DNA of 54,551 nucleotides from a bacterium (lineage in GTDB: Bacteria; Zixibacteria; MSB-5A5; GN15; FEB-12), in contig JAUWIB010000119.1 in NCBI GenBank assembly GCA_030605565.1, forward strand, positions 1 to 54,551, in the 5' to 3' direction. The notes under the pieces were generated by a model. The model was not told the origin of the DNA. It was given only the letters and a program-made list of their open reading frames with translations, and made no database searches. The number at the start of each line of letters is the position of its first letter. Position 1 is the stretch's first letter. Positions 17,525-26,024 of this stretch are shown here, piece by piece. The position numbers and the translations under genes were made by a program.

Positions 17525-18475
17525 TCAAACTCCCATTCGTGCCTTGGCGCTGTGGCGGCTTTGCGCAAAGGTAGAGTAGCCGAGAAAGCTCTGACCTCGA
17601 GACGACCCCAGGTTCAGGTCACCCTCGTCCACTTTGATGCGAATCTTGCAGTCCAGGTTCGTCGGCATGCAGATGCTGAGGACCCATTCGATCTTGCGCC
17701 GTTTCGGTTTCCCAGGCAGCAGGTCAGCGACCTCGTCAGGCTTGACGTCGCTGACCGTAAGTGCATAGCTGGAATCATACTCTTGAAAAGAGCGCCCCAT
17801 GACGAGATCATCGCCAAGGCGGCTGTTCCTCCGACCGAGACGACATTGCAGATCAGTCGGGATATCGTACCGGGCTGCGACATTCTCGATGAAGCGAAAG
17901 TCAAACCCCAAAAGGAAGCGCAGCACGTGAGCTACAAACTCGGGGTTGCCGGCCCACAGATGAAACCCCGGCATGATAGCCGCCCACATTAGCGGTTCGC
18001 GTATGTCATCGGGCGGTTCCGGCAGGCTGAAGTTGAACAGTTTCAGATAGCGCAGCAGGTAATCGAGATTGACCAGGGCTAAGGAATACTCCAGTTGCTC
18101 ATGCCTGGCGACGGCGGTGTAACGTATGACCGAGCCGTCGAAAGGCGCCATCAGGTGGCGAGCGTTGTCCTCCCAAACGCGAGCGCCGGCCTGACCGCCG
18201 TGCCAGCCGTAGAAGAACTGGTAGGGCAGCCAGTCGACAGCGCTGGGGAAGCCGACGTCCAGCACGACCGTGGTGCTCTCGTCGACCGGCTTGCCGGCGG
18301 CCGGTTGCTGGCTGAGGATTTCACCCAGGTAATTCCGATGTTCACCAACTGCCCTGATATGAACACGGTGAATATCGATCCCGAGCTTCATCAAAAGCGT
18401 CAGCGCCGTGGCATAACGGAAAGGGTGATGCCGGTTGGTCAACTCCGGCATGATGCGGTGGCCGCTGTTGTTCAT
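17525..18475 (-). CDS. tssG: T6SS baseplate subunit TssG
   Basis: 316 residues. The gene starts inside the stop of tssF (ATGA, 18472-18475), so the two are translationally coupled, as they are in most T6SS loci. Sequence features fit TssG: FFYGWHGGQAGARVWEDN, HVLRFLLGFDFRFIENVAAR, then RLGRRNSRLGDDLVMG leading to a C-terminal beta region with LLPG and a final LGYSTF. Two TssG and one TssF form the baseplate wedge in known systems. A second ATG (MPEL) lies eight codons in. Confidence 0.8.
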   Translation of the reverse strand: MNNSGHRIMPELTNRHHPFRYATALTLLMKLGIDIHRVHIRAVGEHRNYLGEILSQQPAAGKPVDESTTVVLDVGFPSAVDWLPYQFFYGWHGGQAGARVWEDNARHLMAPFDGSVIRYTAVARHEQLEYSLALVNLDYLLRYLKLFNFSLPEPPDDIREPLMWAAIMPGFHLWAGNPEFVAHVLRFLLGFDFRFIENVAARYDIPTDLQCRLGRRNSRLGDDLVMGRSFQEYDSSYALTVSDVKPDEVADLLPGKPKRRKIEWVLSICMPTNLDCKIRIKVDEGDLNLGSSRGQSFLGYSTFAQSRHSAKARMGV

Positions 18476-20136
18476 TTCAACTCTATCTCGACAGCGAATT
18501 GTGTATTAACCGGAGCCCGGGCCTTCAAGAAGTTGGCCAGCCGGATTTTCAGAAGTCCGGTTTCATCTTCACTATGAAAGTCATCCTTGCCCGCGACGAC
18601 GGTCACTACGATACACCGCCGGACGCCCCGTTCGAATCGGTGCACACCGTTGTCGCAGTGAGCATCGGTGATACGAGGATCGAACGAGCGGGCCCAGTTG
18701 GCGATTTCAGCGAAAGTAAGAGCGCGGTCGCGACTCCGCAAACGCGAGGAGGCCTCGGAAACGATTTGTTCTTCGGTCTTGGCCGGTACCGCACCGGCTG
18801 TCGGAATTATGTTGGTGGATGATTCGATACCGGGATGGTTCTCGTACAGTTCGGTTATTTTGTTTGCAGCGATGCCGTTGGCGTCAACCCCGGCTGTAAC
18901 CGTATACGTGACCTTGATAGCATCCGGCGGGTTGTCAACTTCGGTGGTGAAATCAAACCAGAGCGTCAATCTGTCGTCGTGCTCCTCCAACGAGTAGACC
19001 CCCTGGGCCCGATCTGAAAGCACCTGATGAGTGGGGACGTACTCCCGATTGTTGGAGTCAGTGACACTGGTGATCTCAAAGATCGTCGAAATATCATCGG
19101 GAAGTTCCAACTCAACCAGTCGGTTTCCGCCTGTGTGCTTGAACGAGGTCAACTCGGTTTTGTTCACGACGACGAAACAGTCGAAGTAAATGCCCAACGG
19201 TGCAAGCAGTTTCGATCTGTTACCACCCGGTGGGAGGTCGATTCTGATCCAGAACAGGCTCTCCGATGCGGGTGATTCCAATTGGTTCTGCTGGATCAAT
19301 GATGCGAGCGTCTCATCAGCAGGTCCGGAGTCCCAGGTACTGCTGAATTTCTCAGGAAGCACTGCGAAGCTGTCGGCCAGCGGTACGAACAAATCGGAAG
19401 TCGATCGCAGCCCGCCCCAGTCCAATGGTTGGCCGCCGTTCTGAAATATCTGTTCAAGACCAGCGCCCAGTCCGGGACAAAACCCGCTATCTTCGTAGAA
19501 CGACCCAAAGTGACTGCCCGGATACCAATAGGACCAACGTAATTGTCTCAAGGCTTCCGGGTCTCCGTCCATGAACACCACGGCGTCGGTCAAATTGGCA
19601 CTGGGACCCTGGTACTCTACCGCCACAAACAACTGTTGCGCTTCGCTGGCCTCGGCGCCACCCATCGTCGGCGCGCCGCCAACTGGGCTACCTGCGCCAA
19701 GGTCCACCAGTCTGTCGCCGGACCTTAGATAAACATGCTTAATCTCGGCTGCCAGTATTCTCTCGGTACGCAATGGCGAGAAGAACAGTGTCTGCCCGCC
19801 TTCCCGTTTTTCCTTGAAGAAGAACCGGGTGTTAGGGTCTACTTCGACCGCCGGATCAGTCGGCCGACAACGCATCACGGTAAAGGCCGGGACCGGCCAG
19901 CGGCGGCACTCCGGGGCCAGCGATCTGATGAGCGACGTGGTCGCCACATCCCAGGTATGTCCGACTTTGCTGTCGATCGAGGCAAGCTGGCTGGCGTACA
20001 TCTGCATCAGTATCCGCAGAATCGGATCCAGTCGTTCCGATGACTCCGGAATCTCAGAGTTGAATGATCGCAGTTCGCGGTGCATCTGGGCGAAAATGCG
20101 CTCGGCCGATCGAGGTTCGCGTGACTCCATGTTCAT
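18472..20136 (-). CDS. tssF: T6SS baseplate subunit TssF
   Basis: 554 residues, close to the usual 580-620. The N-terminus has the TssF-type helical start with RLDPILRILMQMYASQLASI, followed by SLAPECRRWPVPAFTVMRC, the conserved region after which the wedge domains begin. A later portion has LFWIRIDLPPG and the gp6-like C-terminal helices (TFAEIANWARSFDPRITDAH). It is the core of the baseplate wedge with TssG and TssE. ATG 20136 or 20130. It is separated from tssE by 120 bases holding two REP-like hairpins, an unusually long gap in an otherwise tight operon. Confidence 0.85.
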   Translation of the reverse strand: MNMESREPRSAERIFAQMHRELRSFNSEIPESSERLDPILRILMQMYASQLASIDSKVGHTWDVATTSLIRSLAPECRRWPVPAFTVMRCRPTDPAVEVDPNTRFFFKEKREGGQTLFFSPLRTERILAAEIKHVYLRSGDRLVDLGAGSPVGGAPTMGGAEASEAQQLFVAVEYQGPSANLTDAVVFMDGDPEALRQLRWSYWYPGSHFGSFYEDSGFCPGLGAGLEQIFQNGGQPLDWGGLRSTSDLFVPLADSFAVLPEKFSSTWDSGPADETLASLIQQNQLESPASESLFWIRIDLPPGGNRSKLLAPLGIYFDCFVVVNKTELTSFKHTGGNRLVELELPDDISTIFEITSVTDSNNREYVPTHQVLSDRAQGVYSLEEHDDRLTLWFDFTTEVDNPPDAIKVTYTVTAGVDANGIAANKITELYENHPGIESSTNIIPTAGAVPAKTEEQIVSEASSRLRSRDRALTFAEIANWARSFDPRITDAHCDNGVHRFERGVRRCIVVTVVAGKDDFHSEDETGLLKIRLANFLKARAPVNTQFAVEIELK

Positions 20137-20159
20137 CTATCCGTCAATATTGGGGTGCA

Positions 20160-20221
20160 GTCAGGTGACTCGCCTGGCAGCCCGTGGATTGTACTGCTTG
20201 CGTCAGGCGAGGTCGCCTGAC
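20160..20221. repeat. Pair of REP-like hairpins between tssE and tssF
   Basis: The first is GTCAGGTGA-C-TCGCCTGGC (20160-20178), nine pairs with two G-U wobbles. The second is the perfect GTCAGGCGA-GG-TCGCCTGAC (20202-20221). Both lie within the T6SS transcript and may affect mRNA stability or expression of the genes on either side. Confidence 0.75.
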
Positions 20222-20256
20222 GCCGTGTGGCCCAAAGGGCAGAATCAACAAGTTGC

Positions 20257-20631
20257 TTAGCCGAGGGCATAGCTGGCCTCGAATTTCATTTCTTCTTTGC
20301 CGTCCATGTAGTTGCCGGTGACCTTGACCGTCAGCCCAAGAGTGTGCGGGGACAGATCACTGGCTAATCCGAACGACGCTGTCACGCTGTACAGCCTTTT
20401 CTCGAATTTGTCGATGGCGTTTCTCAAGCTGGCGCGGATGTCGGCCTTATTGGCCGCGTAAAGGTCGGCGTACTCCTTGTCCCATAAATCGCAACCGAAA
20501 TCCGGACTGAAAGGAATGGTGCCGAGGCGGGTGCTCAGGATAAGTCCGACCGTATCTCTGATCGAATCCTGTAATTCAGATCTGGCCAGATAGCCTTCGC
20601 GCAGTACCAGAGGGAGTGACAGGTATTCCAT
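20257..20631 (-). CDS. tssE: T6SS baseplate subunit TssE (gp25-like)
   Basis: About 124 residues from ATG 20631. A TTG at 20643, whose TTGA overlaps the VgrG stop, would add four residues and couple translation. The protein has the gp25/lysozyme-like fold signature: SIRDTVGLILSTRLGTIPFSPDFGCDLWD, in which the run of small and acidic residues around GTIPFSPDFG corresponds to the conserved E/G-R-x-x-x-P-DFG region. It then continues with an amphipathic helix (ASLRNAIDKFEKRLY). TssE joins the wedge to the sheath. Confidence 0.85.
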   Translation of the reverse strand: MEYLSLPLVLREGYLARSELQDSIRDTVGLILSTRLGTIPFSPDFGCDLWDKEYADLYAANKADIRASLRNAIDKFEKRLYSVTASFGLASDLSPHTLGLTVKVTGNYMDGKEEMKFEASYALG

Positions 20632-20639
20632 CGGTTCGG

Positions 20640-22427
20640 TCAATTAATCTTGACAATGCCACCCTTGATCGTGGTCATAGCGTCACCCTGAAGGGTGGCG
20701 GTCGGCGCCTTGACGGTGATGGCTGCGCCGCCCTTCGAGTCGTGGTTGATCCCGCCCTCACTTGAGAAATTCCCACCGGCCTTGATCTTGGTGTCCATCG
20801 AGCTTTCCGCATTGATGGCGCTGCCCGACTTCAGGGTAATGTCACCGGTGGTGGTTTCCAGCGTGATGGTTTTGCCCTTCATGGTGATGTCACCATCAGT
20901 TTCTATAGTGATCTTCGGCCCGTCGGCACTCAGGGTGATGGTGTTGCCGGACGCCTGAGTGATGCAGATGGTCTCGAAGTCGCCCTTATCGTGAAAGTAA
21001 ATCTCGTTGCCGCTCTTGGTGCGGAAAAGTTTCAGGTCATTCTCAGCAGAATCATATCCCGCCGAATGACCAACCGGGGCTTTGTCCACACCGTTGTACA
21101 GGCTGCCAAGGACGACCGGGCGATTGGGGTCGCCGTGCTCAAAAGCGACTAATACCTCATCGTCTATTTCGGGCAGACAGAAGAAGCCCCGATCGTTACC
21201 GCTGTGGGGGGTCAGAACTCTAAGCCAATGATCAGGTTCAGCAACGCTCGGTCCATCGTGCCACATCATCTTGACCTTGACACGACCAAGCCCATCGGGA
21301 TCGTCGGTACTGGTGACGATAGCGCTCTGAATATCCGTGAATGGTTTTTGCGCATACTTTTTCGGTGGATAAGCGGTGTCCAGCGGTGTGCAGGTGAAAG
21401 TATTGTGGTAATCGCCCCTGACATAACGATGACCTACCGACTTGATCCAATGGGGACCGTGGAATTCATCAGGCATACCGGCTATCTTAACGCACCGACC
21501 AATGTTCAAGCGGGGATCACGTGAGCGCCCCGAGCAGTTTACCATCCGACCGACCGAATCCTCGCGCGCCCGTTCAATTGATTTGTCTATGGCCGATTGA
21601 CTGGTCGGCTTGAGTCCGGCAACGAAGCTGCCATTGGGATAGATGTTTTTGGACCCGTCGTGCGACAGTTTCGGTAAGTCCGAAAGGGAGGTCTTCAGCG
21701 CGCCCGACGTCTCACCGTCGTACACTTCTTTCTTAATATAGTCATAGGCCTGAGAGGCGAACTTCTCGGTGCGCGTGCCGAGACCCATTTTGAATTCAAA
21801 GAGCATTTGGCCGAAAGCCAGTTCAATGTCTTTATCGGTAGTCTTGGCCTTACCTGCCGTGAATTTCGATCCATCGTAATAGGCAAATAAACCGCTAAGC
21901 CCAGCCAGACGCATGACAAACTGGAAATCGGTTTCGCGGTACTGTACACAGTAAGGCAGGTTTCCCCCGGTTGCCTCGACCCCTCCGACCGTGATTGCAT
22001 GGCTGTTGAGTACGGCGCTTATTATGTCTTTAGCCGTCTGATCGTGAAACAGCTTGTTGCGCTGCACTCCGTCCATCGTCATGGTCGGACTGTGGGCGGT
22101 GATGGTGATAGCGTTTATCAGGTCGACCGTGTTCTCGTGTCTGACCTCGGTAACTACCCCGATGAACTCCATAGCTGTTATCGGCCGGGCCTCCTCCCAA
22201 ATCTCGTCCGTTTCCATTTTCAACGAAATCGTCTCACCAAGGAAACCGGAGAACTCCTTCGTCCCGGTGAAGGCGCTCATGTCCTCCTCGGCGCCCAGTC
22301 CGTGAAGTTCAAGCCTCAGAACATGGTGCCTGTCGATGTACTGGTCCAGCTTGATACTGGCGAGGGACGACATGAATTCCTGATCGACGGCTTTGTCAGC
22401 AACCTTGATGCGAAAGTCGTAGGCCAT
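20640..22427 (-). CDS. vgrG: VgrG spike protein (TssI)
   Basis: 595 residues with the full gp27-gp5 fusion. Residues ~1-330 are the gp27-like base (YDFRIKVADKAVDQEF, YCVQYRETDFQFVMRLAGLS). An OB-fold follows at ~365-450 (TDDPDGLGRVKVKMMWHDG, RGFFCLPEIDDEVLVAFEHG, PVVLGSLYNG). The last part is a triple-stranded beta-helix with short repeats (TIETDGDITMKGKTITLETT). There is no C-terminal extension, so it is a structural spike rather than an evolved effector; the separate PAAR protein would cap it. The 81-base leader after hcp holds a strong hairpin. Confidence 0.92.
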   Translation of the reverse strand: MAYDFRIKVADKAVDQEFMSSLASIKLDQYIDRHHVLRLELHGLGAEEDMSAFTGTKEFSGFLGETISLKMETDEIWEEARPITAMEFIGVVTEVRHENTVDLINAITITAHSPTMTMDGVQRNKLFHDQTAKDIISAVLNSHAITVGGVEATGGNLPYCVQYRETDFQFVMRLAGLSGLFAYYDGSKFTAGKAKTTDKDIELAFGQMLFEFKMGLGTRTEKFASQAYDYIKKEVYDGETSGALKTSLSDLPKLSHDGSKNIYPNGSFVAGLKPTSQSAIDKSIERAREDSVGRMVNCSGRSRDPRLNIGRCVKIAGMPDEFHGPHWIKSVGHRYVRGDYHNTFTCTPLDTAYPPKKYAQKPFTDIQSAIVTSTDDPDGLGRVKVKMMWHDGPSVAEPDHWLRVLTPHSGNDRGFFCLPEIDDEVLVAFEHGDPNRPVVLGSLYNGVDKAPVGHSAGYDSAENDLKLFRTKSGNEIYFHDKGDFETICITQASGNTITLSADGPKITIETDGDITMKGKTITLETTTGDITLKSGSAINAESSMDTKIKAGGNFSSEGGINHDSKGGAAITVKAPTATLQGDAMTTIKGGIVKIN

Positions 22428-22467
22428 ATCTTATTACCGTATAATGGTCGCGGTTCAGCGCGCAGCG

Positions 22468-22493
22468 CCGGGCGGGAATTCAAACCCGCCCGG
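22468..22493 (-). promoter_or_regulatory. Strong hairpin between hcp and vgrG
   Basis: A perfect 9-base GC stem, CCGGGCGGG / CCCGCCCGG, with an 8-base loop lies just after the hcp stop in the transcript. No T-run follows. It is well placed to protect or partly terminate the hcp message, which must be made in excess over vgrG. Confidence 0.55.
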
Positions 22494-22508
22494 CCGCTAC
22501 CGTCAAAC

Positions 22509-22919
22509 CTATTCCTGCCAACGGTTATCGATCTCGGCGTCGCCGACGACAACCTTGTGGCACGAAATCTCAAAGTAAAGGAATATCTGGTCCTGGGGTC
22601 GGTCCTTGATGTGAGGAATGGTTTCAACGAACTTGGTGATGAAACCCTCTTCCCAGGTCAGTTCTTTCATCGTGGCGTCATCCGGGTTGTGGAAGGTTAC
22701 TTTGCCGGATTTCCAGTTGGGCTTGGATGAATCCATAGCCCAGCGGGCGATATCGACGTTCCCCTCCGGGTCGGATTCGATCGTCACTTTGATGGTTCCC
22801 GCGTGGGCGCGATCGGACGGGCGCCCGGTCTCATCGCGAGCCGTGTAGAGCTCGTACGAGATCTGATAGACGTTGTCGTACTTGACGCCATCAATTTCCA
22901 GAAATGGTCTTCTTGCCAT
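22509..22919 (-). CDS. tssD: T6SS tube protein TssD (Hcp), Bacteroidetes type
   Basis: 136 residues. The pattern FLEIDGVKYDNVYQISYEL, ARDETGRPSD, GTIKVTIES and MKELTWEEGFITKFVE fits the TssD tube family of the Bacteroidetes T6SSiii rather than the proteobacterial Hcp. It forms the stacked hexameric inner tube and usually also carries small effectors. AAGGAG stands 6 bases before ATG 22919. It is transcribed between tssC and vgrG, with a hairpin on each side. Confidence 0.85.
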   Translation of the reverse strand: MARRPFLEIDGVKYDNVYQISYELYTARDETGRPSDRAHAGTIKVTIESDPEGNVDIARWAMDSSKPNWKSGKVTFHNPDDATMKELTWEEGFITKFVETIPHIKDRPQDQIFLYFEISCHKVVVGDAEIDNRWQE

Positions 22920-22981
22920 GGCTGGCTCCTTTTGGTCTCAGCATTCTGTTTTAGACTTGCAGCTATCTCAGTTTTCAACTT

Positions 22982-23011
22982 CACGGCGCAGCGTCGATAT
23001 CCAACGCCGTG
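22982..23011 (-). promoter_or_regulatory. Hairpin between tssC and hcp
   Basis: A perfect 7-base stem CACGGCG / CGCCGTG with a 16-base loop, ending one base before the tssC stop codon. In the transcript it directly follows tssC and precedes the hcp leader. It may set differential expression or mark a processed 5-prime end. Confidence 0.45.
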
Positions 23012-23012
23012 C

Positions 23013-24431
23013 TTACTTGTCCTTCACGGCAGTGGCATCGTCCTCGTTCCAGGCGGTGAACTCAATATTGAACGTCCGCGCCGGGTACTTGGGATTCAGC
23101 GCCACCTTGATATCGATCTCCTGTCGCTTGCGCATTTCTTCATCGGCGAAAATCTCCACGCGGTAGTCCTGGAGGATGTTGTCGCCGCCGGAGATGGCCT
23201 TCATGAACTTGTCGATGTCGCGACGCATGGCGTCGACGAATTTTTGGTCGATCACACTGAACGTCTGTTTGTTCAGGTAGTTGCGCAGCGTTTTGTAAAC
23301 GTAGTCATAGGTGCGACGAATAGAGTAGACGTTGAACGTCTCCTTGGTAAACAACGTCGCAGCACCCATAGCCACCGCCGAACCCTCAAAGCTCACCAGC
23401 GGGTTGACGCCTTTCTCGTTGATCTTGCTGGCGTCCGGCTGGTTGGCTTTGAAACGAATGTACTTGGCGTCGGCGATCTTGCCGTACTTGAATCCGGCCG
23501 ATGGCTGTTGCATCCCGGCTGTGGTGTCACCCTTATACATCATGCCAGCCACCGAGGCCGACGGTGGGATCCACATGTCTTCGTCCTCGTACTGGTTGGC
23601 GCCGCGGGCCTGAAGGTAGTTGGCGAACACCGATACGTACTGCTTGTAGTCATCGATTCCTGGCATGTTAGCGTAGTTTGGATCGTCAAGCATCTCCATG
23701 ACCTCTTCGAAACTCTCGAAGTTCGGCAGGTCGGTCATGACGTGAACCTTGTTGGGCAGTCCCAACTGCCGAGCCACGTTGTCGATATTCTCAACACTGC
23801 CCAGATAGCCGGGTATCACGGCCATAGAGAAACACTCTTTGATGCTCCACTCGCGGTAGAGTTCGGCCACCGCCCTTGAGACTTCTTCAAACTTCTCTTT
23901 GTCGTCCGGGTCGGTCAATTCCTCCGCACTGACGTTGGCGAACCAGGCGTTGACTTTCTCGTCCGGTTCCAGCTGTGCGTTGGCAAAGAACTTGTCAATC
24001 CCACGGTAGGTCGTCTCGAGTTCGCGACTGGCCTGGTGCACCTTCTTCATGTTCTTTTCCAGATTGGTCTCCAGCTTGGCCGACTGCTCGCTGAGAGATT
24101 TGCGAACCTCGTCTAAGTTGTCGCTCTGAGACAAATACTGCACCCACAGCTTAAGCCTCTCACCCAAAAGTTTGCGCTGAACGGCAAAGTCCTTCTTGGT
24201 GAGGAACTCTTTGCGCTGGAAGTCCTTTTTGGGGTCGAGCCACTCGATCCCGCGAACCAGATCACCGTCGGCGGTCTTGAACGACGGCAATAGATTGGCT
24301 AGTTTCTTGAAGTCCCCGAAGGAATCGCTCAGAATCGACGCGAACTCTTCATCGGAGACTTTTTCTGCTGCCGGCTTCGCCTCTGCTGCTTCGGCCGGCT
24401 GCGGCTGAGCTTGTTTTTCTTCTTCGCCCAT
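23013..24431 (-). CDS. tssC: T6SS sheath protein TssC
   Basis: 472 residues. The N-terminal extension is rich in Ala, Glu and Pro. It is followed by sheath-domain sequence including EFASILSDSFGDFKKLANLL and, in the last third, the conserved handle region (AVAMGAATLFTKETFNVYSI, TYDYVYKTLRNYLNKQTFSV). It forms the contractile outer sheath with TssB, whose gene ends 24 bases upstream. The insert NLEKNMKKVHQASRELETTY is coiled-coil-like. No strong ribosome site precedes the ATG, and coupling to tssB is likely. Confidence 0.82.
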   Translation of the reverse strand: MGEEEKQAQPQPAEAAEAKPAAEKVSDEEFASILSDSFGDFKKLANLLPSFKTADGDLVRGIEWLDPKKDFQRKEFLTKKDFAVQRKLLGERLKLWVQYLSQSDNLDEVRKSLSEQSAKLETNLEKNMKKVHQASRELETTYRGIDKFFANAQLEPDEKVNAWFANVSAEELTDPDDKEKFEEVSRAVAELYREWSIKECFSMAVIPGYLGSVENIDNVARQLGLPNKVHVMTDLPNFESFEEVMEMLDDPNYANMPGIDDYKQYVSVFANYLQARGANQYEDEDMWIPPSASVAGMMYKGDTTAGMQQPSAGFKYGKIADAKYIRFKANQPDASKINEKGVNPLVSFEGSAVAMGAATLFTKETFNVYSIRRTYDYVYKTLRNYLNKQTFSVIDQKFVDAMRRDIDKFMKAISGGDNILQDYRVEIFADEEMRKRQEIDIKVALNPKYPARTFNIEFTAWNEDDATAVKDK

Positions 24432-24455
24432 TTATCCGTTACCTCGTTTTGACGT

Positions 24456-24896
24456 CTATTCCGTGAGTAGATCTATGTAATAGCTGGCCGCTTTCAGAAG
24501 TGCTTCCTTCTTTTCCTTATCGCCCAGCGTCTTCTTCAAAGGGTTGTTCTTCTTCAGTTGCTTGTCGAGATCGGCCATCATCTCTTTCTGATAGTAGGTC
24601 TTCTGGAGATAATCGTTCTTCTCAATTAGCTCTTTCGATGAGAAGTCCTTCATCGCCTTGATCTCAAAGTCAGCATTGACCGGTTCCCCCTCGGCCGACT
24701 CCAATTCGGCGGAGAACGACGGTCGGAACTTCTGAAACACTTCTTTGAGGTTGTTACACCGCGTCGGTGTGACATCGGCATCCTCCTCACTGTTCAGTTT
24801 TGCGGCGTAGAGCATCTTGTTGGAGGGGAGAAGCTCGACCGGCACCGAGTCGTCTTTTTTGATCCGTTCCGTTGCCCCAAGAATGAACTTGGCCAT
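24456..24896 (-). CDS. tssB: T6SS sheath protein TssB
   Basis: 146 residues. GGAGG stands 5 bases before ATG 24896. TssB features are VPVELLPSNKMLYAAKLNSE near the N-terminus, the FQKFRPSFSAELESAEGEPV region, and a helical C-terminal tail with DKQLKKNNPLKKTLGDKEKK. It is the small sheath subunit that pairs with TssC. The gene lies immediately downstream of the two clpV halves, the usual neighbourhood of tssB, tssC and tssH. Confidence 0.8.
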   Translation of the reverse strand: MAKFILGATERIKKDDSVPVELLPSNKMLYAAKLNSEEDADVTPTRCNNLKEVFQKFRPSFSAELESAEGEPVNADFEIKAMKDFSSKELIEKNDYLQKTYYQKEMMADLDKQLKKNNPLKKTLGDKEKKEALLKAASYYIDLLTE

Positions 24897-24926
24897 TTAG
24901 TCCTCCGTATTGCTAATTCATCCGGC

Positions 24927-26024
24927 CTACGCCTGCTCCGTAACGGTGAAGACGTAGGCATCATCTTTAACATCTATAGTAATGCGATCACCCGGTGACA
25001 CCTCACCGGTGATTATATCCACGGAAAGCTTGTTGACAATTTCCTTCTCGATAATCCGCTGAATTGGCCGCGCGCCCAGTTCAATCGTGTAGCCGTCGGT
25101 GGCCAGCTTCTTCTGCGCCCCCGGCGAGAGTGTAGCCCGGATGTTCTGATCTTCCAGCAGTGCTCCCAGCCCCTTGAACTCCAGGCCCGCGATCTTCTCA
25201 ACCTGCTCCTGTGTGAACGAATGAAATACGATAATATCAGTGAGCCGGTTGAGAAATTCCGGGCGGAACTTCGTGAACAGAAAGGCGCGGATCTCCTCCA
25301 TGTCGAGTTCGTGTCCCTCACGGTCGGCGTCGAGGATCTTGTCGGCGGCGTAGTTGGAGGTGAGCACCACAACGCAATTGGAAAAATCAACCGTGCGGTT
25401 TTGACCGTCGGTAAGGCGGCCGTCATCAAGCAGTTGCAGTAAAACGTTGAAGACGTCGGGGTGGGCTTTCTCCACTTCGTCAAACAAGACGATCGAGAAC
25501 GGTTTGCGCTTCACCGCTTCGGTCAACACGCCGCCCGCCTCGTAGCCGACATATCCGGGCGGGGCCCCGATCATCTTAGCCACCGAGTGCGGTTCCATGA
25601 ACTCCGACATGTCGAGCCGGACCATGGCGTTCTTGTCGTCAAACAGGAATTCCGCAAGAAGTTTGGCCAGATAGGTCTTGCCGGTGCCGGTGGGGCCAAG
25701 AAACAAGAACGACCCGACGGGACGATTGGGCAGTTTCAGCCCGGCCCGCGCCTTACGCACGGCGTTGGCGATTCCCTTGATGGCGTCCTCTTGACCTATG
25801 ATTTTGGCGGCAAGGAATTCCTCCATCCTAACCAGGCGGTCTTTCTCTGCCGTCAGCATCTTGGAAAGCGGGATGCCGGTCCGCCGCGCTACCACCGCGC
25901 CGATATCGGGGTCGTCGATCACCCGCTCGGCCGTCTCAACTGTTTTGGTGATGTTGGCAAGTTGCTTCTGACGTTTTTCGAGGTCAGTCTTGATATCGGC
26001 CAGGCTCATATTGTCGATTTTCAT
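24927..26024 (-). CDS. tssH: ClpV/TssH C-terminal half (D2 ATPase)
   Basis: 365 residues corresponding to the second AAA+ ring of ClpB/ClpV. The rest of the middle-domain coil lies at 1-70 (DLEKRQKQLANITKTVETAE, RRTGIPLSKML). Walker A is GPTGTGKT (110-117), Walker B SIVLFDEVEKAHPD, the pore loop GAPPGYVGYE, and sensor 2 IELGARPIQRIIEK. It has its own ribosome site (AGGAG 7 bases before ATG 26024), and its start overlaps the stop of the upstream half by four bases (ATGA). With the N-terminal half the pair totals ~849 residues, as in one ClpV. Together they should disassemble the contracted sheath. The split is discussed as a finding. Confidence 0.88.
   Translation of the reverse strand: MKIDNMSLADIKTDLEKRQKQLANITKTVETAERVIDDPDIGAVVARRTGIPLSKMLTAEKDRLVRMEEFLAAKIIGQEDAIKGIANAVRKARAGLKLPNRPVGSFLFLGPTGTGKTYLAKLLAEFLFDDKNAMVRLDMSEFMEPHSVAKMIGAPPGYVGYEAGGVLTEAVKRKPFSIVLFDEVEKAHPDVFNVLLQLLDDGRLTDGQNRTVDFSNCVVVLTSNYAADKILDADREGHELDMEEIRAFLFTKFRPEFLNRLTDIIVFHSFTQEQVEKIAGLEFKGLGALLEDQNIRATLSPGAQKKLATDGYTIELGARPIQRIIEKEIVNKLSVDIITGEVSPGDRITIDVKDDAYVFTVTEQA

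Noticed and set aside
22803-23879. 358-codon plus-strand frame
   Set aside because: Lies antisense to hcp and tssC, both of which have firm family matches; it is a shadow of their codon bias.
26021-26024. Frameshift error creating two ClpV pieces
   Set aside because: The downstream piece has its own ribosome site and the pieces overlap as ATGA, a normal coupled junction; kept as a check rather than the main reading.
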